A stretch of DNA of 64,000 nt from Neorhizobium alkalisoli (GTDB lineage Bacteria > Pseudomonadota > Alphaproteobacteria > Rhizobiales > Rhizobiaceae). The position numbers were made by a program, and so were the translations under genes. Every line of letters starts with the position of its first letter. Within the stretch, counting starts at the first letter, position 1. A model generated the notes under the pieces. It was not told where the DNA came from. It saw only the letters and a list, made by a program, of their open reading frames with translations, and ran no database searches. Where the stretch lies: the NCBI RefSeq assembly GCF_002968635.1, contig NZ_PVBN01000015.1, positions 1-64,000 of the forward strand, given 5' to 3'. Positions 25,696 through 32,904 of the stretch are shown piece after piece.

Positions 25696-25863
25696 ATGGC
25701 GAAAGCTACGACCATCAAGATCAAGCTGCTGTCGACGGCTGACACCGGATTCTTCTACGTCACGACGAAGAACAGCCGTACGATGACGGACAAGATGACA
25801 AAGACCAAGTACGACCCGGTTGCCAAGAAGCACGTTGAATTCAAGGAAACCAAGATCAAGTAA
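25696..25863 (+). CDS. rpmG: 50S ribosomal protein L33
   Basis: 55 residues beginning MAKATTIKIKLLSTADTGFF and ending HVEFKETKIK, a full L33. It lacks the CxxC zinc pairs, so it is the zinc-independent form. It lies at the junction of exit site and 23S rRNA in the large subunit. Followed 24 bases later by a strong terminator. Confidence 0.97.
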   Translation: MAKATTIKIKLLSTADTGFFYVTTKNSRTMTDKMTKTKYDPVAKKHVEFKETKIK

Positions 25864-25886
25864 GACTTGATCCAAGGGTTGCCAGG

Positions 25887-25920
25887 AGGCGCCGACCGCC
25901 AGGTCAGGCGCCTTTTATTT
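25887..25920 (+). terminator. Rho-independent terminator of rpmG
   Basis: Stem AGGCGCC / GGCGCCT (25887-25893 and 25907-25913) with a 13-base loop, followed by TTTATTTT. Confidence 0.85.
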
Positions 25921-25975
25921 TGGCCTGTGCTCAGCCTTCTCGGCTCAAATCAATGTGACAAACAACGCGCAAAAG

Positions 25976-26014
25976 AAAAGCGCCGCCTCCCATGACATTG
26001 GAAGCGGCGCTTTT
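25976..26014. terminator. Bidirectional terminator
   Basis: An 11-bp perfect stem AAAAGCGCCGC / GCGGCGCTTTT (25976-25986 and 26004-26014). The minus strand continues TTTTCTTTTGCG and the plus strand TTTTAAAT, so it can terminate transcription from both sides. Confidence 0.8.
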
Positions 26015-26180
26015 AAATGGGGGTCGACCAGCTTGCAATCACGGCACGAGGAACCGCTTTGGTATGCCTGCCAGTCGACCGACCCCACGACCCAGGAGAT
26101 GCGGCGGACCTGAGCATCATGGGGTATGACGATCCCCTTAGGGAAGCCATAGTTTCGGTTGCGGCCAAAATTGCTCAAAA
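26015..26180 (-). ncRNA. Candidate small RNA ending at the bidirectional terminator
   Basis: On the minus strand a GC-rich, foldable stretch (for example GGGGTCG ... CGACCCC, and GGCA ... TGCC inside it) runs straight into the terminator at 25976-26014. An open frame on this strand (TTG at 26178 to a stop at 25945) reads through the terminator stem, which argues against a protein. The identity of the RNA was not recognised; 6S, tmRNA, RNase P and SRP RNA signatures were not found. Confidence 0.3.
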
Positions 26181-26647
26181 CGAAAAGAAAATCAACAGAA
26201 TCTTAACTCGTCGTGCAATCCAGATGTGTTGTTGGTTAAAATTCGCGGCGAGACATCTCCGCACCACCTAATTCCTTAAAGAAAACCGATAGTTATTGCC
26301 GAAAATCAGTATTTTCTACTTTAATAGTTTTCAACAACCCATCCACCTTTTCCAAGAATAGACCTTGGCAATCGACCGATTTCCTCAACCATACGGAAAT
26401 CTTGAGGCGAGGTGAGCCTGTTATTTTGGCTCAACTCGGCAAATGGGATTTGCCGATACAGCTTAAGACTTCTGGAAGCCCTCTAACCAGAAGATTTCTG
26501 GCCGCTGCCCGCTGGATCTTTCTATATTAAATTCCACCCGTAAAAACCTTGTGCGAATGAGAAATAATGGGGGATGAACAGCGGCGATTGCCGGATTTCC
26601 GAAATCCGTAGCAGTCCGCACACGTATTTTAGAATCAGGTGATTCTC
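26181..26647. other. AT-richer intergenic region with a run of hairpins
   Basis: No coding frame is convincing here. Four perfect short inverted repeats follow each other: CCAAG-N7-CTTGG (26352-26368), TGAGCC-N9-GGCTCA (26413-26433), CGGCAAA-N5-TTTGCCG (26437-26455) and CTTCTGG-N11-CCAGAAG (26469-26493). The palindrome AGAATCA-GG-TGATTCT (26631-26647 approximately) lies next to the pleD stop. This spacing suggests structured RNA or an operator array; no T-tract terminator follows. Confidence 0.4.
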
Positions 26648-28018
26648 TTAAGCGGCCGCGGCAACCACTCGATTGCGCCCGCCATTCTTGGCCTCGTAGA
26701 GCGCCCGATCGGCCTGCTTCAACAGTTGCTCGGGGGTTTCGGCCCCGTATGTGTTGCACGCAATCCCGAGCGACGCGGTGACGTTAAGGACAGCGCCCGC
26801 ACCCTGCAGCGTGAATGGCTGGCTTTCGATGATGCTGCGCAGGCGTTCGGCTATGGCGGTGGCGGCCACGGCGTCGGTATCGGGCATGACGACCACGAAT
26901 TCCTCGCCGCCGTAACGGCAGGCAAGATCGGCTCCCCTGACGGTGGAGCGTATGCGCGCTGCAAACTCTCTCAGCACCTCGTCCCCGGCATCATGCCCAT
27001 AGGTATCGTTGACCGACTTGAAGCGATCGATATCGGTGATGCAGACAGAGAGCGGCCGGCCCCGCGCCGCGGCGCGGTTGAACAGCACCTTCAGATGGTT
27101 GTCGAGATAGCGGCGATTGTTGAGGCCGGTCAGCCCGTCGGTTACAGCAAGCTCGATGGTCTGGCGGACGCTCATCCTCAGGCGGTCGTTGTAGCGCTTG
27201 CGCTTGATCTGCGTGAGGACCCGGGCGATGAGCTCGTTCGGGTCGAGCGGCCGGACGATATAATCATTGACGCCGAGATCCAGCGCCCGAACGATCAGGT
27301 CGTCGGCCCCCATCTCCGTCACCAGCAGCAGCGGGAGGAAGCGGGTACGCTCCAGCGAACGGAGCTGCGAGCAGAGACGCAATGGGTCGTATTCGTCGAA
27401 ATTGGCGTTGACGATGACCAAGTCGACCGGATTTTCCGCGGCCTCGAAGAGCGCGGCCTGCGGATCGGACATGGCAATGACGTCGGCGACCGGCTTCAAT
27501 GCCCTGACGATCCGTTCCTGCGAGCTTGCGCGGCTGTCGACCAGCAGAACCTGGGCGGCCTCCTCGCGACCGTCCACGCCCTTCAATACGTCTTCGAGCA
27601 CAATGTTGTGGGCCGTGTCCGCGCGGATGCGCAACTCGTCCGTCAGCGCTTTCAACCTTACAAGGCTCTTTACGCGGGAAACGAGCTGCAAGTCATTGAC
27701 CGGCTTGGTGAGGAAGTCATCGGCGCCGGCTTTGAGGCCGCGGACCCTGTCGGAAGGTTGGTCGAGTGCGGTGACCATGACGACCGGAATATGGGCAGTG
27801 CGCGGATTGGCCTTCAGCCGCTCGCAGACCTCGAAACCATCGATGCCGGGCATCATGATGTCGAGCAAGATCAGGTCGACATGGGTGCTTTCACAGATCG
27901 CGAGCGCCTTGTATCCGTCATCGGCGGTCAGCACATCGAAATACTCGGCGAGCAGCCGAGCTTCGAGCAGCTTCACATTTGCCGGAATATCGTCGACTAC
28001 CAACAGGCGTGCGGTCAT
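26648..28018 (-). CDS. pleD: Response regulator diguanylate cyclase PleD
   Basis: 456 residues from the ATG at 28018; architecture REC-REC-GGDEF. The first receiver has phospho-acceptor Asp53 (LILLDIMMPG). In the second receiver the aspartate position reads VIVNANFDEYD, so it is probably an adaptor as in Caulobacter PleD. The cyclase motif is RYGGEEF with an I-site RGAD five residues before it, giving c-di-GMP feedback inhibition. The typical role is the motile-to-sessile switch in the asymmetric cell cycle. divK ends 16 bases upstream, so the two form the usual divK-pleD operon. Confidence 0.96.
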   Translation of the reverse strand: MTARLLVVDDIPANVKLLEARLLAEYFDVLTADDGYKALAICESTHVDLILLDIMMPGIDGFEVCERLKANPRTAHIPVVMVTALDQPSDRVRGLKAGADDFLTKPVNDLQLVSRVKSLVRLKALTDELRIRADTAHNIVLEDVLKGVDGREEAAQVLLVDSRASSQERIVRALKPVADVIAMSDPQAALFEAAENPVDLVIVNANFDEYDPLRLCSQLRSLERTRFLPLLLVTEMGADDLIVRALDLGVNDYIVRPLDPNELIARVLTQIKRKRYNDRLRMSVRQTIELAVTDGLTGLNNRRYLDNHLKVLFNRAAARGRPLSVCITDIDRFKSVNDTYGHDAGDEVLREFAARIRSTVRGADLACRYGGEEFVVVMPDTDAVAATAIAERLRSIIESQPFTLQGAGAVLNVTASLGIACNTYGAETPEQLLKQADRALYEAKNGGRNRVVAAAA

Positions 28019-28034
28019 GCCATCCGATCCGATT

Positions 28035-28406
28035 TCACGCGTCACCCAGATAGGTTTTGATCGTCTCTATGAATTTCGGGACCGAAATAGGCTTCGAGAC
28101 ATAGGCTTCGCAACCACCCTGACGAATCCGTTCCTCGTCTCCCTTCATGGCAAAGGCGGTCACGGCGATCACCGGGATGATGTGAAGCTCGTCATCTTCC
28201 TTGAGCCATTTGGTGACTTCCAGGCCCGAGACTTCCGGCAGCTGAATATCCATGAGAATGAGGTCAGGCCGATGCTTGCGGGCGAGGTCGAGCGCCTCCA
28301 TGCCGTTGCGGGTCTGGATGGTATCGTATCCCGATGCTTCGATCAGGTCGCGGAAGAGCTTCATGTTCAGCTCGTTGTCCTCGACGATCATGACCCGTTT
28401 GGGCAT
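28035..28406 (-). CDS. divK: Single-domain response regulator DivK
   Basis: 123 residues, one receiver domain: MIVEDNELNMKLFRDLIEA, phospho-acceptor Asp53 in LILMDIQLPE, the conserved Thr/Ala of AVTAFAMKGDEERIRQGG, and Lys in YVSKPI. DivK is phosphorylated by DivJ/PleC-type kinases and controls CtrA activity through DivL-CckA. A clean CtrA box (TTAA-N7-TTAA) was not found upstream. Confidence 0.96.
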   Translation of the reverse strand: MPKRVMIVEDNELNMKLFRDLIEASGYDTIQTRNGMEALDLARKHRPDLILMDIQLPEVSGLEVTKWLKEDDELHIIPVIAVTAFAMKGDEERIRQGGCEAYVSKPISVPKFIETIKTYLGDA

Positions 28407-28523
28407 AGCGATCCGTTCCTTAAGCGTGCCTTCTGTATATAAGCTCTGCCGACGGTCGATTCCACAGGCCTTATTCTAGGCATGGTATGACGATTTGGTT
28501 GAAGAAAAGGTAACCTTGAAACG

Positions 28524-28832
28524 ATGCGGCGCGAACCGACAAAAACCAATACCAGCGCGGCCAACGCGGAGGAAACGGCTGCGGCCGTGCTCGGCTGGCT
28601 CGCCAACGAGCCGGAGATGCTCGGGCGCTTTCTGGCTCTATCAGGCCTGCAAGCCAATCAAATGCGTAACGCCGTCAACGATCCAGGCTTTCTCGCGGGC
28701 ATGATCGACTTCCTGATGGGTCACGAGCCCACATTGCTCGCGTTCTGCGAGGCGACGGATATCAAGCCGGAAACCGTGGCGGCGGCCTGGCAATACTATG
28801 CCGGACCTCAGCCCGGTTCCGGCGATTACTAG
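28524..28832 (+). CDS. DUF3572 family protein
   Basis: 102 residues; the core AAAVLGWLANEPEMLGRFLALSG, DPGFLAGMIDFLMGHEPTLLAFCEAT and PETVAAAWQYYAGP is the DUF3572 pattern, restricted to alphaproteobacteria. Alpha-helical, cytoplasmic, function unknown. Divergent from divK, and its stop codon abuts the start of the HAD gene. Confidence 0.9.
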   Translation: MRREPTKTNTSAANAEETAAAVLGWLANEPEMLGRFLALSGLQANQMRNAVNDPGFLAGMIDFLMGHEPTLLAFCEATDIKPETVAAAWQYYAGPQPGSGDY

Positions 28833-29495
28833 ATGACCGAGGTCCTCGACATCTTCCCTGACCTATCGCATGTGCGCCTCGGCGACAGACCGCTTGTCGT
28901 CTGCGATGTGGACGACGTGGTGCTGCATTTCGCGGCTCCTTTCCAGGACTTTCTACGAGGGGAAGGCCATGAACTCCTCCCTCGCTCCTTTCGACTTACC
29001 GGCAACATCGTCACCGTCGAATCACAAGTCACCCTCGAACACGCGGATGTCCGCCGGCTGATCGAGGCCTTTTTCGAGGCGCAGGAAAGCTGGCAATTCC
29101 CCTTGGACCTCGTCGTCCAGACGCTTGAAGCGCTCTCCAAGGATGCCGACGTCGTTTTTCTGACCGCGATGCCGCCGCGCTACCGAGAACAGCGCCGCCG
29201 CCTTCTCGACCGGCTGGGATTGCTCTTCCCGTTGATCGCCACCGAGGAACCAAAAGGCCCGCTCATGCAGCGGCTGCATGCGCAACGCCCTCTCCCATCG
29301 GTCTTCATCGACGACATGCCGCACAACCTCCATTCCGTGCGGGATCACGTTCCCGCATGCCTCCTCCTTCATATGATGCCCGACTCACCGCTACATCTCC
29401 TCGCTCCGAAACCCGCTGAAGGTATCGTGCGGGCGATCGACTGGCCTCATGCAGCAGAACTCATCCAGGCGCATATCCGTTCCGAGGTCACCTGA
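28833..29495 (+). CDS. HAD-like hydrolase family protein
   Basis: 220 residues. HAD-like cues are the N-terminal VVCDVDDVVLHFAAPF (D-x-D nucleophile motif), DADVVFLTAMPPRYREQR (motif II Thr) and VFIDDMPHNLHSVRDHV (motif IV acidic pair). Substrate unknown. It starts immediately after the DUF3572 stop, so it is in the same transcript, and converges with the GNAT gene at 29498. Confidence 0.75.
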   Translation: MTEVLDIFPDLSHVRLGDRPLVVCDVDDVVLHFAAPFQDFLRGEGHELLPRSFRLTGNIVTVESQVTLEHADVRRLIEAFFEAQESWQFPLDLVVQTLEALSKDADVVFLTAMPPRYREQRRRLLDRLGLLFPLIATEEPKGPLMQRLHAQRPLPSVFIDDMPHNLHSVRDHVPACLLLHMMPDSPLHLLAPKPAEGIVRAIDWPHAAELIQAHIRSEVT

Positions 29496-29497
29496 TA

Positions 29498-30076
29498 TCA
29501 GAGCTCAAGCCGCATCAGAGGGCGGCCATCCTTGCGGCGGGCAACTTCCGAAAACCCAGCGGCCGCAAAAACCGTCATCGAGCCGACATAGAGACCGGGC
29601 GATTTCGATGTTTTCGCCTGTTCCATGGGACAGGCTTCGAGGATGCGCGCTCCGCTCTCCCGGGCAAAGCGGATCGCGACATCCACCATCCGATGACTGT
29701 TGCCCTTGCCGCGATGGCGGTTGCCGATGAAGAAACAGCTCACCGCCCAGACCGACAGGTCTTGCGCCTCCGCAGCCTCCAGCGGCCGTGACACGGTGCG
29801 AGGCGAGTTCCATTGCGGAACGTCGGCACGCGGTCCCACCTGTACCCAGGCGGCGGGCTGGCCGCCGACATACCCGAGCATGCCGGGTGGCGGTCCGGTC
29901 TCGATCCGGCGGCGGCTGAATTCCTTCTTGGCCGCACCGTCAAGCAGTTTTCGTTCCGCTGCCGGCATTCGAAAATAGGTACACCAGCAACCATAACAGG
30001 CGCCGCTCGGCCCGAAGAGCGCCACGAAATCGTCCCATCGCTCAGGCGTCAGTGGATAGGCTGCGAAGAGTTCCAT
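29498..30076 (-). CDS. GNAT family N-acetyltransferase
   Basis: 192 residues from the ATG at 30076; an ATG at 30088 is an alternative. Distinctive features are the N-terminal SGACYGCWCTYFRMP cysteine motif, typical of a GNAT subgroup, then the acetyl-CoA motif VSCFFIGNRHRGKGNSHRMV (R-x-G-K-G) and a C-terminal GSMTVFAAAGF. Substrate unknown. It shares the 72-base upstream region with dinB, including a LexA box, so it may be influenced by SOS control. Confidence 0.85.
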   Translation of the reverse strand: MELFAAYPLTPERWDDFVALFGPSGACYGCWCTYFRMPAAERKLLDGAAKKEFSRRRIETGPPPGMLGYVGGQPAAWVQVGPRADVPQWNSPRTVSRPLEAAEAQDLSVWAVSCFFIGNRHRGKGNSHRMVDVAIRFARESGARILEACPMEQAKTSKSPGLYVGSMTVFAAAGFSEVARRKDGRPLMRLEL

Positions 30077-30101
30077 GCCGTCTCGCATATCCCTTGAGAC
30101 T

Positions 30102-30120
30102 CATAAGCGTAAGGCTTATG
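30102..30120. promoter_or_regulatory. Inverted repeat in the GNAT-dinB intergenic region
   Basis: CATAAGC-GTAAG-GCTTATG, a perfect 7-bp inverted repeat midway between the two divergent genes and just upstream of the LexA box. Could be an operator or part of the dinB promoter structure. Confidence 0.4.
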
Positions 30121-30128
30121 GTCGCAAT

Positions 30129-30143
30129 GTTCAATCTTTGTTC
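30129..30143 (+). promoter_or_regulatory. LexA (SOS) box of dinB
   Basis: GTTC-AATCTTT-GTTC is an exact match to the alphaproteobacterial LexA site GTTC-N7-GTTC (established for this class). It ends 5 bases before the dinB ATG, where LexA would block transcription or initiation. Confidence 0.85.
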
Positions 30144-30148
30144 CAGCC

Positions 30149-31441
30149 ATGACATCTGCACCAGACACGACACCCGGCTTTTGTCGCGACTGCCTTGCGG
30201 AGCAGAAGGGGGAAGCACGCCGGTGCCGCGGTTGCGGCAGTCCCCGCCTCGTCTATCACAAGGAACTCTATGGGCTGACGCTGGCGCATATCGATTGCGA
30301 CGCCTTCTACGCCACTGTCGAAAAACGCGACAATCCGGATCTTGCGGACAAGCCGGTGATCATCGGCGGCGGCAAGCGGGGCGTTGTTTCGACTGCCTGC
30401 TATATTGCGCGCATCAACGGCGTTCGCTCCGCCATGCCGATGTTCAAGGCGCTCGAACTCTGCCCGGACGCGGTCGTCATCCGGCCGAACATGGAGAAAT
30501 ATGTACAGGTGGGGCGTCAGGTGCGGCAGATGATGATGGATCTGACGCCATTGGTTCAGCCACTTTCCATCGATGAAGCCTTTCTCGAGCTGGCCGGAAC
30601 GCAGCGGCTGCATAACGACCCGCCGGCGCGCACGCTTGCCAGGCTCGCTGCGCGGGTGCAGAGCGAACTCGGCATTACGATCTCGATCGGCCTTTCCTAC
30701 TGCAAGTTCCTCGCCAAGGTTGCTTCCGATCTCAACAAGCCACGCGGGTTTTCCGTCATTGGCCGCGAGGAGGCCCTGGAATTCCTCAAAACCCGTCCGG
30801 TGACGACCATTTGGGGAGTGGGCAAGGCCTTCAACGCCACGCTCGAAGCTGACGGCATCCGCACCATCGGTCAGCTTCAGACGATGGAGGAGAGCGACTT
30901 GATGCGCCGCTACGGGAGCATGGGTCAGCGCCTTTATCGCCTGGCGCGAGGCATGGACGACCGTGAGGTACATCCGAACGAGGCGGCAAAGAGCGTCTCT
31001 GCCGAGACGACGTTCTTCGACGATATTTCGAGCCACGATGAACTGGTGCCGATTCTGCGCCGGCTTTCCGAAAAGGTCTCTGCTCGACTGAAGAAACATG
31101 GGATCGCCGGGCAAACCGTCGTCCTTAAGATGAAGACCGCAGACTTCAAAAGCCGGACACGCAACCGGCGGCTCGAGGATCCGACGCAGCTTGCAGACCG
31201 GATCTTCCGCACCGGCCTCTCCTTGATGGAACGGGAAACCGACGGCACCAAATTTCGCCTGATCGGAATCGGCGTCACCGATCTTAGCGATCCGGCCCTT
31301 GCCGATCCGCCGGACCTTGTCGACCGCCAGTCCGGCCGTCGCGCCGCGGCGGAAGCGGCGATGGACAAGCTGCGCAACAAGTTTGGCAAGGCGGCGGTGG
31401 AGACCGGCTATACCTTCGGGGACCGCCGTCGGGATCAATGA
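30149..31441 (+). CDS. dinB: DNA polymerase IV
   Basis: 430 residues, Y-family polymerase. Catalytic motifs: LAHIDCDAFYATVEKRDNP (Asp of motif I), YIARINGVRSAMPMF and PLSIDEAFLELAGT (S-I-D-E). The thumb/little-finger parts follow, with TIWGVGKAFNATLEADGIRT. An extra N-terminal segment holds four cysteines, C12-x2-C15-x10-C26-x2-C29, like a zinc ribbon; this extension is seen in rhizobial DinB but not in E. coli. The enzyme does translesion synthesis. A perfect LexA box lies directly upstream. Confidence 0.95.
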   Translation: MTSAPDTTPGFCRDCLAEQKGEARRCRGCGSPRLVYHKELYGLTLAHIDCDAFYATVEKRDNPDLADKPVIIGGGKRGVVSTACYIARINGVRSAMPMFKALELCPDAVVIRPNMEKYVQVGRQVRQMMMDLTPLVQPLSIDEAFLELAGTQRLHNDPPARTLARLAARVQSELGITISIGLSYCKFLAKVASDLNKPRGFSVIGREEALEFLKTRPVTTIWGVGKAFNATLEADGIRTIGQLQTMEESDLMRRYGSMGQRLYRLARGMDDREVHPNEAAKSVSAETTFFDDISSHDELVPILRRLSEKVSARLKKHGIAGQTVVLKMKTADFKSRTRNRRLEDPTQLADRIFRTGLSLMERETDGTKFRLIGIGVTDLSDPALADPPDLVDRQSGRRAAAEAAMDKLRNKFGKAAVETGYTFGDRRRDQ

Positions 31442-31550
31442 AATGTGATCCGTTTTCAACCATCACATTCGAACTTTTCGCCCCACGGAAAATCTTCGTT
31501 AAACCTCGTTAGCTAATATGCCGCCTGTGTATTGCGTATAGGGTCGGGAC

Positions 31551-32900
31551 ATGCTGCGTCGTATTGCGTTCGGAATTGGGCTCTTGTCGGCGACCGTGCT
31601 GTCGCATCCGGCTTTGGCGGAAGGCGCCCGCACACTTCAGATCATCGTTTCCAAGGACAAGCAGCAGCTGGTCGTCTATGACGGAGACGAGGTCGTGACC
31701 ACCTCGAAAGTGTCGACAGGCAAGGCCGGCCACGCGACACCGAGCGGCATCTTTTCGATCCTCGAAAAGCGCAAATACCACGAATCGAATATCTATTCGA
31801 ATGCGCCGATGCCCTGGATGCAGCGGCTGACATGGTCGGGTATAGCGCTCCACGAATCCAACAGCGTACCCAACTATCCGGCGTCGCACGGCTGCGTTCG
31901 CATGCCCGGCGCATTTGCAAAATCCCTCTTCCAGATGACCGAGCAAGGCGCGCATGTGATCATTACCGACGCGCCGGTCGAGCCCGAGCGGATCGACCAT
32001 GCCGGTCTGTTTCGCCCCCGCAAACCGCTTCCGACCGGGCCTTTGATGTCCGACGTCGAGTTGCGAGCCTCCGCAATCCGCGCGGGCGACAAGCCCATCG
32101 AAGTAGCCATGAATGTCGTGCCGGGCAATCCTGCTGCCGTGCATCCGGTCCCCGCCCCCGCAATAGCCGCAGCAGACCCTGACGCTGCCCCGCTACGGAT
32201 CCTGATCACCCGTCGAGGTGAACGGGAGACACTGATGGATGCCCAGTTGCTGCTTCAGGATTTGGGTTTCGAGACCGGCGGATCGGACGGATATTCAGGG
32301 CCGCTCACCCGACAAGCCATTGCCGGCTTCAAGCGCTGGAAAGGGCTTTCCCAAAAGGGGCCGCTGCTGACACCCGAATTTCTGGCGTCACTTTACGAAA
32401 CAGCCGGCAAACCCCAGCCCCCTGCAGGGCAGATCATGGTGCGGCGGAGTTTCGAGCCGCTGTTCGAAGCACCGATCGGCATCAAGAATCCGGAAATCGC
32501 GCTCGGCACCCATTTCTTTACCGTGGACAAGGTGGAGCGTAACGCCGAAACCGCCGAATGGATCGCTCTGACGCTGCCGAATCAACTCGGCGAAGCAACC
32601 GAGCAGCGGCTTGGCATCACCGCCACCGAAGATCGCTCCGCGCCGGCAACCGCTGCCAGCGCTCTCGACCGGATCGAGATCCCAGCCGATATCCGCGACC
32701 GGATCGAGACGCTCATGACCGACGGCACATCGGTGACGATCAACGACCAGGGTATCGGGCCTGAGACCGGCAAGGGGACGGATTTCGTCACTGTCACCCA
32801 TCCGCAGCGCCAAGCGGCGGTCCAGGCATCCGTTGCAAAGGTCCGCCCGGTGCGTCAAACGTCCGCCGCTTCGAAACTCCGCGGAATCGGGCTGTATTGA
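31551..32900 (+). CDS. L,D-transpeptidase family protein with peptidoglycan-binding domain
   Basis: 449 residues. Signal peptide at residues 1-23 (FGIGLLSATVLSHPALAEG). The YkuD/L,D-transpeptidase domain shows IALHESNSVPNYPASHGCVRM with catalytic Cys115 in SHGCVR (His113 nearby). A peptidoglycan-binding-like segment MDAQLLLQDLGFETGGSDGY follows at about residues 228-250. The C-terminal 150 residues are low-complexity without a match. Acts in the periplasm on 3-3 cross-links or protein anchoring; target unknown. Confidence 0.9.
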   Translation: MLRRIAFGIGLLSATVLSHPALAEGARTLQIIVSKDKQQLVVYDGDEVVTTSKVSTGKAGHATPSGIFSILEKRKYHESNIYSNAPMPWMQRLTWSGIALHESNSVPNYPASHGCVRMPGAFAKSLFQMTEQGAHVIITDAPVEPERIDHAGLFRPRKPLPTGPLMSDVELRASAIRAGDKPIEVAMNVVPGNPAAVHPVPAPAIAAADPDAAPLRILITRRGERETLMDAQLLLQDLGFETGGSDGYSGPLTRQAIAGFKRWKGLSQKGPLLTPEFLASLYETAGKPQPPAGQIMVRRSFEPLFEAPIGIKNPEIALGTHFFTVDKVERNAETAEWIALTLPNQLGEATEQRLGITATEDRSAPATAASALDRIEIPADIRDRIETLMTDGTSVTINDQGIGPETGKGTDFVTVTHPQRQAAVQASVAKVRPVRQTSAASKLRGIGLY

Positions 32901-32904
32901 AGGC

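Noticed and set aside
25945..26178. 77-residue frame on the minus strand
   Set aside because: It passes through the stem of a strong terminator and starts with TTG without a ribosome-binding site; treated as a candidate RNA.
28407..28523. CtrA-box search upstream of divK
   Set aside because: TTAAGCG was seen, but a TTAA-N7-TTAA site was not present.
31442..31550. CtrA-like TTAA-N6-TTAG before the L,D-transpeptidase
   Set aside because: The half-site spacing is six, not seven, and one half-site mismatches.
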